The position numbers and the translations under genes are program-made. A DNA stretch of 56,435 bases, taken from NCBI RefSeq assembly GCF_001510645.1, contig NZ_LMVB01000006.1:75912-132346 (forward strand), in the 5' to 3' direction. Below are positions 23,059 to 32,992 of the stretch, piece by piece. This stretch comes from Paenibacillus sp. FJAT-29882. GTDB taxonomy: Bacteria > Bacillota > Bacilli > Bacillales > DSM-1321. Below the pieces are notes generated by a model. That model saw only the letters and a list, made by a program, of their open reading frames with translations. It was not told the DNA's origin and searched no databases. Numbering within the stretch: the stretch's first letter is position 1; each line of letters opens with the position of its first letter.

Positions 23059-25815
23059 ATGAAATTCAAAACACAGGTCATTACATGTTTTGGTATTATT
23101 TATGGGATATATGCGATATTTAGTGTTTATCACTGGACTAGTATGAATAACTATGAACAGGATATTAGAAATTATATAAAAAGCTACAGGATACTTAATT
23201 TGACTCACTCTATACAGGAGGGATTGAATGTTTACAGCAAAGAATCCAGAGAATTGTTTGCAAATCCACCTAGTGAATTTAATGAACAGTTTACAAAAAA
23301 TCGCGATCATGCCCTCCAAAATGTAAATAAAGCAATCGATGCCCATCAAGAATTGGATGGAAGCAAAGAATCACAAGAAATGGTGAAGCAATTAAAAACT
23401 ATCGTTAAAACAAATTCTGAATTAGATAAAGAAATGGATGTACTCCTAAGAACAGGGAAAAAAGAGGAGATAACTCAACTGTACTGGGATCAGGGGCGAG
23501 AAACTAGAGATACAATGATTACACTTTCTAATCAACTACAAACTTTGCAAAATGAAAGGACCGAAAAAGAGTTAAACCAATCACTCAAGAATTATACTCA
23601 ATCAACGAAAGTTACTAAAATATATATCATTTCTGATTATTTTATGGGTAGCGCATTGTTAAGTTGGATTTTGTGGAATGTCACAAGAAGACTAAACAAG
23701 GTCAGTTCTGTCATGGATGAAGTGAATTTTAATAGTTTGGAAAAATTGCCGCGTATTAATATGACAACGAAAGATGAAATTGGGAAAATTGCGGTCTCAT
23801 TTAATGAAATGGCTCAAGCACTTGAAGAGCATACACTTCATGAAAAAGAGTTGAAAAATGCTACTGAAGAGCAGAGCTGGTTAAAAACAAAAGTGGCTGA
23901 ATTCGCTACCATGTACTCTGGAATAGACGACCTAGAGACTTTAGGAAATCTGTTCATTACAAAACTCACGCCGATTATAGGGGCAAATTACGGTATTTTC
24001 TATATAAAACGGAGCATAGGAGATGAGGATGTTTTTCAAAAAATTGCTGCCTATGCTTATAATCAGCAGAAAATAGGAACAGATACCTTTCGTTTAGGGG
24101 AGGGACTTGTTGGACAGTGCGCATTAGAGAACCGAATGATCGTGCTTAACCAAGTTCCTAGTAACTATATTAAGATTACTTCTGGTACGGGTATGGCATC
24201 ACCATCAGAAGTACTCATTATACCAGTGGAATATCAGGGAGAGGTATTGTCTGTTATTGAATTAGCATCCTTTCAATCTTTTAGTCATTTAGAACAACTG
24301 TTGCTAAAAGAGGTCATAAAGAATCTTGGTATCAACATTCAAAGTATTATAAGGCATATGCAGGTAGAAAGGCTTCTTCAAGAGTCGCAGGCATTGACGG
24401 AAGAATTACAGAGTCAATCTGAAGAGCTTCAATCACAGCAAGAGGAATTAAGAATCGTTAATGAACAAATCGAAACGCAATATGAAAATGCTGAAAAGAA
24501 AACGAGAGAATTGGAGAATGTACAAAGTATTCTAGAAGAAAAAGCACAACAGTTATCCCTTAGTTCACAATATAAATCGGAATTTCTTGCCAATATGTCC
24601 CATGAGCTGAGAACGCCACTTAATAGTTTGCTAATTCTAGCTCAAATGCTAGCAGAAAATGTCGATGGAAATCTTACAGCAAAACAGGTGAATTATGCGG
24701 ATACAATCTTTTCGTCCGGAAATGATTTACTACATCTAATCAATGACATTTTAGATATATCAAAAGTGGAAGCGGGAAAAATGGAAATAACGATGAATGA
24801 GGTAAACCTTAGTGACGTGAAGAAATTTGTTGAATCACAATTTATGCCCGTCGCACGTAAGAAAAATATTCAATTTAACATCCAAATGGCTTCTAATTTG
24901 CCAATATATATTCATACTGATATACATCGTTTACAGCAAATTTTGAATAATTTATTATCAAATGCATTCAAGTTTACCAATCATGGTACAGTTTCCTTAA
25001 CCATTCAAAAAGTTGAAAAAGGAATGTTTTCAAAACAGAGTGCTTTCCCCCTTTCAGATATGGAACTTGCATTTTCTGTTAAGGATACTGGAATTGGGAT
25101 TCCATCAGAAAATCATGCTATTATTTTTGATGCTTTTAAACAAGCAGATGGAACAATCAACCGCAAATATGGAGGAACAGGGTTAGGACTTTCCATTAGT
25201 CAGGAAATTTCCCGCTTATTAGGTGGTTTTATTGAAGTTGAAAGTATAGAAGGTAATGGCAGCACATTTACTTTATATTTGCCTAATAATAAACACTTGA
25301 ACAAATCGGTAATATCACTTTCTGAAGCAGAGGTAGCCACAGGTCTTTTGGAGGACCCTAGACTTGGACGTATCACTCCTGTTGTGCCTCCATTGCATAC
25401 CGAAGAAGCACGTAAACAGTTACATGAAAGAAAAGCGTTGCTAGAAGGGAAGAAAGTACTAGTCGTGGATGACGATATGCGTAATATATTTGCCTTAACA
25501 ACGGCTCTGGAGAGTTATCATGTTGAGGTGATATTTGCGGAAAATGGCAGAGAAGGAATTGCAACTTTACAAAATAATTCAGACGTTGACTTGATTCTAA
25601 TGGATATTATGATGCCTGAGATGGATGGGTTTGAAGCGATTCAATTTATCCGTCAAATTCCCAAATTTCAAAGTCTTCCTATTATTGCCCTTACAGCAAA
25701 AGCAATGAAATATGACCGAAATCAATGTATTGAGGCGGGAGCATCTGATTATATTAGTAAACCGGTAAATTTGGAGCAACTTATTTCAATCATGAGGGTA
25801 TGGCTATACAGATAG
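23059..25815 (+). CDS. Hybrid sensor histidine kinase (TM-HAMP-GAF-HisKA-HATPase-REC)
   Basis: 918 aa. TM1 about residues 7-26, a helical extracytoplasmic sensor (27-188), TM2 about 192-212, HAMP, a GAF domain (about 295-435), a Gln/Glu-rich coiled coil (440-505), HisKA with phospho-acceptor His515 in SHELRTPLNS, an HATPase with N box NNLLSNAFKF and G boxes DTGIGI / GGTGLGLSI, and a C-terminal receiver with Asp849 in LMDIMMPEMDG. The kinase can phosphorylate its own receiver. It starts a three-gene cluster with a CheR methyltransferase and a second kinase. The signal is unknown; its position suggests a link to C1 stress, but no HxlR element precedes it. Confidence 0.93.
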   Translation: MKFKTQVITCFGIIYGIYAIFSVYHWTSMNNYEQDIRNYIKSYRILNLTHSIQEGLNVYSKESRELFANPPSEFNEQFTKNRDHALQNVNKAIDAHQELDGSKESQEMVKQLKTIVKTNSELDKEMDVLLRTGKKEEITQLYWDQGRETRDTMITLSNQLQTLQNERTEKELNQSLKNYTQSTKVTKIYIISDYFMGSALLSWILWNVTRRLNKVSSVMDEVNFNSLEKLPRINMTTKDEIGKIAVSFNEMAQALEEHTLHEKELKNATEEQSWLKTKVAEFATMYSGIDDLETLGNLFITKLTPIIGANYGIFYIKRSIGDEDVFQKIAAYAYNQQKIGTDTFRLGEGLVGQCALENRMIVLNQVPSNYIKITSGTGMASPSEVLIIPVEYQGEVLSVIELASFQSFSHLEQLLLKEVIKNLGINIQSIIRHMQVERLLQESQALTEELQSQSEELQSQQEELRIVNEQIETQYENAEKKTRELENVQSILEEKAQQLSLSSQYKSEFLANMSHELRTPLNSLLILAQMLAENVDGNLTAKQVNYADTIFSSGNDLLHLINDILDISKVEAGKMEITMNEVNLSDVKKFVESQFMPVARKKNIQFNIQMASNLPIYIHTDIHRLQQILNNLLSNAFKFTNHGTVSLTIQKVEKGMFSKQSAFPLSDMELAFSVKDTGIGIPSENHAIIFDAFKQADGTINRKYGGTGLGLSISQEISRLLGGFIEVESIEGNGSTFTLYLPNNKHLNKSVISLSEAEVATGLLEDPRLGRITPVVPPLHTEEARKQLHERKALLEGKKVLVVDDDMRNIFALTTALESYHVEVIFAENGREGIATLQNNSDVDLILMDIMMPEMDGFEAIQFIRQIPKFQSLPIIALTAKAMKYDRNQCIEAGASDYISKPVNLEQLISIMRVWLYR

Positions 25816-25853
25816 GTGGGAGCTTGCTGTGATGTAAGGAGTAATGACAAAAG

Positions 25854-26696
25854 ATGAATAATAATAGACATGATGTCCATAATGAATTGGAAGAAATTGA
25901 GATTTATTTATTACTAGAAGGGATTTACCGCTATTATGGATTTGATTTTAGAAACTATACCTTACCGTTCTTAAATCGTAGAATTTGGAATCGCATACGT
26001 GAAGAGAAAGTCGCAAGCATATCAGGTTTACAGGAGAAAATTTTTCATGATCCATTCGTTATGAATCGCTTGCTTGATGATTTCTCCATTAATGTGACAG
26101 AGATGTTTCGAGATCCAAGTTTTTTTTTATCATTTCGAAAAAAAGTAGTCCCTTTTTTAAGGGACTATCCTTATATTCGTATTTGGCATGCAGGTTGTTC
26201 GACTGGAGAAGAAGTTTATTCGATGGCCATTCTTTTACATGAAGAAGGACTACATGAAAAAACGAGGATTTACGCGACGGATATGAATGAAAACGTTTTA
26301 GATGTTGGGAAGGAAGGGAAATTTCCGTTACATAAAATGCAATTATATACGAAGAATTATCTTGCATCAGGAGGGACGAAAGCTTTTTCAGAGTATTATA
26401 AAGTGCAACATGAAAATGCTATATTCCATTCATTCCTAACGAAAAACGTGGTCTTTGCACAACATAATTTAGTGACCGACCGATCATTTAATGAATTTCA
26501 TGTGATTATCTGCCGGAATGTCATGATTTATTTTGATAAAGTGCTTCAAAAACGAGTATACAATCTCCTTCATGAAAGTTTAGGCTTATCTGGAATTCTT
26601 GGTTTAGGCAGTAAAGAAGCGATTAAATTTACGAGCATTGCAAACTATTATGAGGAGATTGATACGCTTGAAAAACTATACCGAAGGATCCAATAA
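25854..26696 (+). CDS. CheR-type methyltransferase
   Basis: 280 aa. An N-terminal helical CheR domain is followed by the SAM-binding core with WHAGCSTGEEVYSMAI (about residues 112-127), IYATDMN (about 141-147) and the CheR signature VIICRNVMIYFDK (about 220-232). CheR proteins methylate glutamates of chemoreceptors; stand-alone copies beside hybrid kinases are thought to modify or tune kinase complexes. No CheB methylesterase gene is nearby. It is separated from the first kinase by 38 nt and overlaps the next one. Confidence 0.88.
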   Translation: MNNNRHDVHNELEEIEIYLLLEGIYRYYGFDFRNYTLPFLNRRIWNRIREEKVASISGLQEKIFHDPFVMNRLLDDFSINVTEMFRDPSFFLSFRKKVVPFLRDYPYIRIWHAGCSTGEEVYSMAILLHEEGLHEKTRIYATDMNENVLDVGKEGKFPLHKMQLYTKNYLASGGTKAFSEYYKVQHENAIFHSFLTKNVVFAQHNLVTDRSFNEFHVIICRNVMIYFDKVLQKRVYNLLHESLGLSGILGLGSKEAIKFTSIANYYEEIDTLEKLYRRIQ

Positions 26697-28773
26697 ATTT
26701 TTTTCAAATCAAGTCCATACATTAGATATTCATGAAATTGAAACGACAAGTAACGAGACAATGAGTCAAAAAGTGAATATTTTAATGGTTGATGATTATC
26801 CCAAAAACTTATTAGCCTTAGAAGCTGTGCTTAACTCCTCTGAATATAATCTGGTAAGTGCAAGATCTGGTGAGGAAGCATTAAAATGTGTGCTTAAACA
26901 GGACTTCGCTGTTATTTTATTAGATGTGCAGATGCCTGGGTTAGATGGGTTTGAAACGGCTAAACTCATTAAAGAAAGAGAAAAATCGAAGTATATCTCG
27001 ATTATTTTTATAACGGCGATTAATCAAACTACAGAGCATGTTCTGCGCGGTTATAGCCTTGGTGCGGTTGACTATATCTTTAAACCTTTTCATCCTGAAA
27101 CGTTAAAAATGAAAGTGCAAGAGTTTGTAAAAATTTACCAAAATCATGACAGAGTGAAACTTCAAAGTGATTTACGTCGTCGGTCTGAGCTTCAAGTCGT
27201 TAATGAACAATTAGAACGTACAACTTTTGATTTGCGAAAAAATGAAGCACTAGCTAGAGTGATTGGTGAAACATTATTAGATACGATTATTACGTTTGAT
27301 GTACATGGCTATATTTTATCAGTCAATCCTGCTGTAAAAGATATGTTTGGTTATTCTATGGAGGAATTACTAGGGCAACATGTCATTAATCTTTTACCTG
27401 AAGTGAAGTATCCTAATGAGGAATCTACCCCTTTGCAAATGGAAGCTCTTCGGAAGAGTAAAGGGCAACTTCTTGAAGCCATTGCATCTCACAAAAAAGA
27501 AGGGGCGTTTCCCGTTGATGTTCAAATTGGTGAAGCGACAATAGATGACGAACATATTTATGTCCTATCGATTCGTGATATCACGGCACGGAAAAAAGCG
27601 GATAGTGAAAAAAAACAACAGTATACGATTCTTGAAAAATTGGTAGAAAAAAGAACGCGGAAACTAATGATCGCCAATGAACAGCTCCGAAAAGAAATTG
27701 AAGAGCGAAAAAAAATCGAAGAAGATCTCCGCCTCTCACAGGAACATTTTTATAAAATTTTTGAATCAAGTCCTTGTTTGATTGAGATTCGCTCATTAAC
27801 AGATGGGAGATATATAAATGTAAATCCAATTTGGTTAAACAATACTGGCTATAGCTATAAAGAAGTGATGCATCAAAACAGCCCGATCTTACACCTTACG
27901 GAAAATTCCATTAATGAAGAGATTCATAGTTTGGAAACCCAAAAGAGTATTAAAAATGCAAAAATTCAATATCAGACAAAGTCTGGTGAAGTTCGTGAAG
28001 GGTTGTTATCAACGGAGATTATTGAAATTCAAGGAGAAACTTGTATTCTTAGAGTGATTACAGATATTACGGAGCGTGTTCGACTTGAAAATGAGATGGC
28101 TCGTTTAGATCGTTTGAATTTAATTGGAGTTATGGCTGCTGGTATTGCTCATGAAATTAGAAATCCCATGACTACAGTCCGAGGGTTTTTAGAATTGTCA
28201 AAAGGCGATCCTGAACATTTAAGCATTAAATATATTGATTTAATGTTGGCAGAATTAAATCGAGCCAATTCGATTATTACTGAATATCTTAATTTAGCTA
28301 AAAATAAGGTAAGTTATAAAACGCCTCAACATCTTAATCCAATTATTGAAGCACTCTATCCCTTGATACAGGCAGAGGCTTTACGGACGGGTAAGACAAT
28401 CCTGCTTCAGTTGAACGAATGCCCTGAATTATTTCTAGATGAAAAGGAAATAAGCCAGTTAATTTTGAATTTATCTTTAAATGGTCTAGATGCAATGGAG
28501 TCAGGAGGAATCCTAATAATAAAAACGTATATGGAAGATCAAGAGGTTGTTTTGGAAGTGCATGATGAAGGATGTGGAATAAAGACGGAATTACTTCAAG
28601 AAATCGGAACTCCTTTCTTTACAACGAAAGACACGGGAACAGGACTGGGATTAGCAATCTGCTATAGTATTGCTAATCGTCATAATGCGGTCATTGATTT
28701 AAAAACAAGTGAGGAAGGAACCGTCTTTTTTATACGATTCAACCAACAAGAAAGAATTAGTGTAATTAACTAG
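26668..28773 (+). CDS. Hybrid histidine kinase (REC-PAS-PAS-HisKA-HATPase)
   Basis: About 701 aa from TTG 26668, 10 nt after GAGGAG; the frame is open back to 26638 and ATG 26761 is another option. A receiver with Asp at about residue 86 (VILLDVQMPGLDG), two PAS domains (about 195-310 and 355-465) joined by coiled coil, HisKA with His at about 495 (GIAHEIRNPMTTV) and an HATPase with GTGLGLAIC. No membrane segment. The receiver-first layout suggests it takes phosphate from the first kinase and has its own output, probably as a soluble partner. Its 5' end overlaps cheR by about 29 nt. Confidence 0.88.
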   Translation: MKNYTEGSNKFFSNQVHTLDIHEIETTSNETMSQKVNILMVDDYPKNLLALEAVLNSSEYNLVSARSGEEALKCVLKQDFAVILLDVQMPGLDGFETAKLIKEREKSKYISIIFITAINQTTEHVLRGYSLGAVDYIFKPFHPETLKMKVQEFVKIYQNHDRVKLQSDLRRRSELQVVNEQLERTTFDLRKNEALARVIGETLLDTIITFDVHGYILSVNPAVKDMFGYSMEELLGQHVINLLPEVKYPNEESTPLQMEALRKSKGQLLEAIASHKKEGAFPVDVQIGEATIDDEHIYVLSIRDITARKKADSEKKQQYTILEKLVEKRTRKLMIANEQLRKEIEERKKIEEDLRLSQEHFYKIFESSPCLIEIRSLTDGRYINVNPIWLNNTGYSYKEVMHQNSPILHLTENSINEEIHSLETQKSIKNAKIQYQTKSGEVREGLLSTEIIEIQGETCILRVITDITERVRLENEMARLDRLNLIGVMAAGIAHEIRNPMTTVRGFLELSKGDPEHLSIKYIDLMLAELNRANSIITEYLNLAKNKVSYKTPQHLNPIIEALYPLIQAEALRTGKTILLQLNECPELFLDEKEISQLILNLSLNGLDAMESGGILIIKTYMEDQEVVLEVHDEGCGIKTELLQEIGTPFFTTKDTGTGLGLAICYSIANRHNAVIDLKTSEEGTVFFIRFNQQERISVIN

Positions 28774-28871
28774 CAGACGGGTAATTCTAGAACAATATGA
28801 TGAAAATATTTGCTATTATACGATGATACTTTTCATATGAGCTATGGTCGGATCATTTAAGATGATTGGCT

Positions 28872-28915
28872 AAGAGAAAAAATGAACGATTCCTCGTTCA
28901 TTTTTTCTCTTAAGT
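28872..28915. terminator. Strong terminator after the kinase cluster
   Basis: An 18-bp perfect stem, AAGAGAAAAAATGAACGA and its complement around TTCC, with U-rich sequence in both directions. It separates the kinase cluster from convergent hxlR. Confidence 0.85.
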
Positions 28916-29016
28916 AGCCTGTTTTAGTAAAACCTTTTATTTTTTTTTTAACTTAATCATGTCTACTATTATTGAGAGGGAGATAACGGTTGGAAACCCT
29001 TACATTATTTGCGTTT

Positions 29017-29379
29017 CTACATGGATTTAGTTTTCTCAGGTTGGTTTGTCAAACATGTCTCTATATAATCTTTCCCCCATTCATACATAGAATCAAGGAT
29101 AGGCAAGAGACTTTCTCCTCTTTCGGTTAGTGAATATTCTACTTTCGGTGGAACTACGGGAAATACTTCACGGTTCACGACGAGATCATCTTCAAGATCC
29201 CGTAGTTGACTTACAAGCATTCGTTGTGTAATACCTGGCATCATAGATTTTAATTCACCAAACCGCTTCGTTCCCTCTTTCCCCAGATGCCACATAATTA
29301 GCATTTTCCATTTACCGCTAATGATTGATAGTGTTAATTCCTTCTCGCAGTTAAACGTCTTGTCAATAGGATGTCTCAA
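29017..29379 (-). CDS. hxlR: HxlR, formaldehyde-responsive activator (MarR-like winged helix, DUF24)
   Basis: 120 aa from TTG 29379, seven nt after GGAGGG; the upstream ATG at 29394 overlaps that ribosome site and is unlikely. [48 protein letters not shown] and MYEWGK match B. subtilis HxlR as I recall it, including the length of 120. The Cys in FNCEKE is conserved across the family and is the likely sensor. HxlR activates hxlAB on formaldehyde exposure by binding upstream of the promoter. Here the gene is divergent from zwf across one copy of the shared 26-nt element. Confidence 0.92.
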   Translation of the reverse strand: MRHPIDKTFNCEKELTLSIISGKWKMLIMWHLGKEGTKRFGELKSMMPGITQRMLVSQLRDLEDDLVVNREVFPVVPPKVEYSLTERGESLLPILDSMYEWGKDYIETCLTNQPEKTKSM

Positions 29380-29436
29380 TTGTTTTCCCTCCATATAATT
29401 GGATTGAATAACCTGAACAATAGTGTGCTTTTCTAT

Positions 29437-29489
29437 ACTATATAATAAAAAAGTGCGTACTTACAATTAAAGTGTTCGAATATTATAAT
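29437..29489 (+). promoter_or_regulatory. HxlR-type activator element and promoter, zwf/hxlR intergenic (copy 3)
   Basis: Element 29437-29462 (ACTATATAATAA...AAGTGCGTACTT), -35 TTACAA (29461-29466), 17-nt spacer, -10 TATAAT (29484-29489). The identical element precedes gnd on the other strand, and the identity extends a few nt on both sides. Confidence 0.85.
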
Positions 29490-29581
29490 AATTTTAGAAG
29501 GGTTCACAATAAATTTATAGTCGGTACATTCAATCATATGTAAAAATATAAGGGTTTTGCTAAAAAACGGGAGGGAATAGC

Positions 29582-31114
29582 ATGAATGGTGTAGCGGTTC
29601 CACGTGATATCAATGTAGATGAAAATGCTTTTAAAACTTTAAATCCATTGGAATTGGATTCGTTGACATTTGTTTTGTTTGGAGCAACAGGAGATTTAGC
29701 TAAACGAAAAATTTACCCGTCTTTATTTCATTTATTTTTAGATGGAAAAATGCCTAAATCCTTTACAATTATAGGCTTAGGAAGAAGAGAGTGGTCTGAT
29801 CAAACATTTCAAATGCATGTAGAAAAATCATTGCAAACATTTTCTAAGCGGTTAAAAAATGAGGACGCTTCCAAAATGAGTGAATTTCTAAGTGCATTTC
29901 GTTATAGTTCGTTGGATGTTACGGATCATGACGGGTATAAGCAGGTACTTGGCATGGTTCAGAAACGCGAAGAAGAGTTGGGGATCCCTGAAAATCGGCT
30001 GTTTTATTTATCTGTCGCACCAGAGTTCTTTGATGTGATTTCTCAGAACATAAAAAAAAGTGGATTAGGGTCCATTAAAGGATGGAAGCGTCTTGTCATT
30101 GAGAAACCATTTGGACACGATTTGAAATCAGCTCAAGCATTAATTACAAAGCTAAGCGAAGCATTTGAAGTAGATGAAATTTATCTGATTGATCATTATC
30201 TTGGAAAGCCAATGGTCCAAAATATGGAATCTATCAAGTTTGCAAATCCTATGTTTCAATCATTATGGAATAATAAACATATTGCTAATGTACAAATCAC
30301 GGCAAGTGAAACCGTTGGTGTAGAAGAGCGGGCCGGATACTACGACCAAGTAGGGGCGATTCGTGATATGGTCCAAAATCATATGTTGCAACTCGTCATG
30401 ATGACAGCCATGCAGCAACCAACACGGATCAGCGCAAACGAAATTCGTAATAAGAAGAGAAAAGTCATGGAATTCCTTAGGCCATTACTGAAGGCCGAAG
30501 TAGTGAGGGATGTGGTCCGCGGCCAATACGAAAAAGGGTACATGAATGGCGAACTAGTTCCAGCCTACACAGATGAACCTAGCATTGAGGGTACCTCAAT
30601 GAATGATACATTTATTGCTGCTCGTTTGTGGATTGATGATCCATTTTGGAGTGGAGTTCCATTTTATATACGAACAGGAAAAAGGATGAAGGAGAAGTCT
30701 ACAAGAATTGTGATTGAATTTAAAAATCCAATAAAAGATTTATATCAGGAAAAAAACGAAGAAACAGCTCCGAATCTCCTAATTATTGAAATCGGTCCGA
30801 ACGAAGGAATTTCCATACAATTCAATAGTAAAAATCCATTAAACCATGGAAAAAACGAGCCTGTTACAGGGAGATATTTGGCTAACAAAAAAAGTATGCC
30901 AGAAGCTTACGAGCTCCTGTTATCTGATGCTCTGCATGGGGATTCCACTTTTTTTGTTCAATGGAAAGAGGTTGAGTTATCTTGGAAATGGGCGGAACCT
31001 ATCTTAGAGGCATTTGAGGAAAATAATCTTCCGCTTCATTTATACCCGTCAGGTTCCATGGGTCCAGAAGCATCTGAACAATTATTACAAGAGGACGGAT
31101 TCAAATGGTGGTAG
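29582..31114 (+). CDS. zwf: Glucose-6-phosphate 1-dehydrogenase
   Basis: 510 aa, ATG behind GGGAGGG. Cofactor loop FGATGDLAKRK (about residues 32-42), EKPFGHD (about 174-180) and the active-site RIDHYLGK-type motif here as LIDHYLGKPMVQN (about 205-217) with the catalytic His. Oxidises G6P to 6-phosphogluconolactone with NAD(P)+. In the dissimilatory RuMP cycle it takes F6P-derived G6P made from formaldehyde and passes it to Gnd. Usual family length. The HxlR-type promoter makes this a dedicated copy; a housekeeping zwf may exist elsewhere. Confidence 0.95.
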   Translation: MNGVAVPRDINVDENAFKTLNPLELDSLTFVLFGATGDLAKRKIYPSLFHLFLDGKMPKSFTIIGLGRREWSDQTFQMHVEKSLQTFSKRLKNEDASKMSEFLSAFRYSSLDVTDHDGYKQVLGMVQKREEELGIPENRLFYLSVAPEFFDVISQNIKKSGLGSIKGWKRLVIEKPFGHDLKSAQALITKLSEAFEVDEIYLIDHYLGKPMVQNMESIKFANPMFQSLWNNKHIANVQITASETVGVEERAGYYDQVGAIRDMVQNHMLQLVMMTAMQQPTRISANEIRNKKRKVMEFLRPLLKAEVVRDVVRGQYEKGYMNGELVPAYTDEPSIEGTSMNDTFIAARLWIDDPFWSGVPFYIRTGKRMKEKSTRIVIEFKNPIKDLYQEKNEETAPNLLIIEIGPNEGISIQFNSKNPLNHGKNEPVTGRYLANKKSMPEAYELLLSDALHGDSTFFVQWKEVELSWKWAEPILEAFEENNLPLHLYPSGSMGPEASEQLLQEDGFKWW

Positions 31115-31347
31115 GTAACCAACGCTGTTAGAAAAAACACTAAAATAAATTACCGACGGAGTGAACTCTGATTACAAGTACGACATAAAAGAAATACAAC
31201 TTGAACGTAGATGTTGTGATATCCCTTAGATGTATAGTGGAAGTTTTTCAGGTTAATGGGTATATAACAGTGGTAGGGAATGGAATGTATGTTTGTGTTA
31301 AATGTGATGGACATTTGAAAATATTTGATGTCGGGAGGGAACGAGAA

Positions 31348-32379
31348 ATGAAGGCAAGAGTAGCCATCAATGGTTTTGGCCGAATCGGTAGACTCGTGTT
31401 CCGTAAAGCAATCTTGGATGAAACTCTTGATGTAGTAGCAATCAACGCAAACTATCCTGCTGAAACTTTAGCTCACTTAATAAAATATGATACTAGCCAT
31501 GGTAAATTCGAGGGAGATGTGGTTTCTTGCGATCAAGCCTTAATTGTAAATGGGCACCGCATTCAGTTATTAAGCAGTATGGATCCGAGAAGTCTACCTT
31601 GGGAACAACTTGATATAGATATCGTTGTTGAAGCCACAGGGAAATTTAATTCGAGGGAGAAAGCCGCTTTTCATCTGGATGCAGGGGCTAAGAAAGTCAT
31701 TTTAACGGCTCCAGGGGAAAATGCAGATGTGACCATAGTCATGGGTGTTAACGAGCATGATTTAGAAATTGATAAGCATTTTATCATCTCAAATGCTTCG
31801 TGTACCACGAATTGCCTTGCACCTGTAGTAAAGGTACTGGATGAACAATTTGGTATTGAAAATGGATTAATGACGACCGTTCATTCGTATACAAATGACC
31901 AAAAAAATCTTGATAATCCTCATAAAGATTTACGTCGTGCCCGTGCCTGCGGCCAAAGCATTATCCCAACGACGACCGGTGCCGCGAAAGCACTTTCTCT
32001 TGTGTTGCCGCAATTAAAGGGCAAAATGCATGGTATCGCGCTTCGTGTCCCTACTCCCAATGTGTCACTTGTGGATATCGTCGTCGACCTGAGACAGGAC
32101 GTAACGATGAATGATATCAATGATGCCTTTCAATCTGCTGCAAATGGCTCTTTACATGGGATTTTGGAGTACACGACTGAACCGCTGGTTTCTATTGACT
32201 TTAATTCAAATCCCCATTCAGCTATTATTGATGGACTATCTACGATGGTGATTGGAGATAGAAAAGTGAAGGTGCTAGCATGGTACGATAATGAATGGGG
32301 ATATTCAAACAGAGTCGTGGAGCTTGTAAAAATTGTTGCGGAGGAATTGAAAATTTTATCCCAAATTAAGGTCGGGTAG
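31348..32379 (+). CDS. gapB: Glyceraldehyde-3-phosphate dehydrogenase, GapB type
   Basis: 343 aa from ATG 31348 (MKARVAINGFGRIGR), placed by GGGAGGGA upstream. The frame is open back to 31201, and an in-frame ATG at 31285 would add MYVCVKCDGH, but it lacks a good ribosome site. Catalytic Cys in SNASCTTNCLAP, and WYDNEWGYS near the end. INANYPAETLAHLIKYD and DQKNLDNPHKDLRRARACG resemble GapB, the NADP-preferring gluconeogenic enzyme, rather than GapA. It lies 233 nt after zwf with no clear terminator between, so it may share the HxlR-activated transcript. Confidence 0.9.
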   Translation: MKARVAINGFGRIGRLVFRKAILDETLDVVAINANYPAETLAHLIKYDTSHGKFEGDVVSCDQALIVNGHRIQLLSSMDPRSLPWEQLDIDIVVEATGKFNSREKAAFHLDAGAKKVILTAPGENADVTIVMGVNEHDLEIDKHFIISNASCTTNCLAPVVKVLDEQFGIENGLMTTVHSYTNDQKNLDNPHKDLRRARACGQSIIPTTTGAAKALSLVLPQLKGKMHGIALRVPTPNVSLVDIVVDLRQDVTMNDINDAFQSAANGSLHGILEYTTEPLVSIDFNSNPHSAIIDGLSTMVIGDRKVKVLAWYDNEWGYSNRVVELVKIVAEELKILSQIKVG

Positions 32380-32435
32380 GATAAAAGAAAAGAGTGATAT
32401 TATTGTCAGTTCTTGCCCCAGCGAGGACTGACTCG

Positions 32436-32555
32436 TCATTTCTTATACGTTAATTTGCTCATGGAATTAGAATGTGAGAAAACGGGGAACATATCCAGTT
32501 GTTGATCGGTGCCAATAATAGCGAGTCCCTGTGCCTTCTTGTCAATATGTCCCAT
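32436..32555 (-). CDS. Small ORF, 39 aa, divergent from the zinc-ribbon gene
   Basis: Minus strand: ATG at 32555, 9 nt after AGGAG, giving MGHIDKKAQGLAIIGTDQQL and ending at TGA 32436. No recognised motif; could be a small protein or the 5' stump of a lost gene. It reads away from HxlR-type element copy 4, in the same relative position as hxlR to copy 3, so the element may serve a divergent promoter. Confidence 0.4.
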   Translation of the reverse strand: MGHIDKKAQGLAIIGTDQQLDMFPVFSHSNSMSKLTYKK

Positions 32556-32586
32556 CAAATTTATCTCCTACATTATAACTTTAGAT

Positions 32587-32639
32587 ACTATATGATAATA
32601 AAGTGCGTACTTACTTATTGATATTATACGAGTTATAAT
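32587..32639 (+). promoter_or_regulatory. HxlR-type activator element and promoter (copy 4)
   Basis: Element 32587-32612 (ACTATATGATAA...AAGTGCGTACTT), -35 TTACTT (32611-32616), 17-nt spacer, -10 TATAAT (32634-32639). It points to the zinc-ribbon gene at 32858, leaving an untranslated leader of about 210 nt. Confidence 0.8.
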
Positions 32640-32857
32640 GATTAGTACACGGATTATCCTAAATATTAAATATGTTATAGCTCGAATAAATGAACTGGTA
32701 CAGAAACCATGTTCAATCGAATGAATGTTTATGAAGGAGATTAGAAGCTTTGTACAATCTACTTAATTGACCTTTTTTGTAGTATATAAGATCAGAATAT
32801 AGTAAGCGCTTTCTTTTTTATTTTGATTATTTAAATATAGAACAGGAGAATGCTACC

Positions 32858-32992
32858 ATGGAGAAGAAATATTGTATTCATTGCAAAACTCTTTATACGA
32901 AAGTGACAATATGCTATGTGTGTGGAAAAAGTGAATTCCAAGAAATAAAAATTGATGTTCAACGTCAATCTCAGTCAGAAATAAAGGGATGA
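32858..32992 (+). CDS. Zinc-ribbon microprotein, 44 aa
   Basis: ATG at 32858 behind ACAGGAG. Two Cys pairs (CIHC at residues 6-9 and CYVC at 19-22) form a minimal zinc ribbon, followed by a charged tail. It lies on an HxlR-type promoter with the SR1P-like gene 262 nt further on, and the two share size and zinc-finger design. Possibly a protein-binding adaptor like SR1P. The precise family is not recognised. Confidence 0.65.
   Translation: MEKKYCIHCKTLYTKVTICYVCGKSEFQEIKIDVQRQSQSEIKG

Noticed and set aside
31201..31347. N-terminal extension of GapB with a CxxC (MYVCVKC)
   Set aside because: The strong GGGAGGGA site and canonical MKARVAINGFGR start at 31348 mark the true start; the extension is unconserved in GapB.
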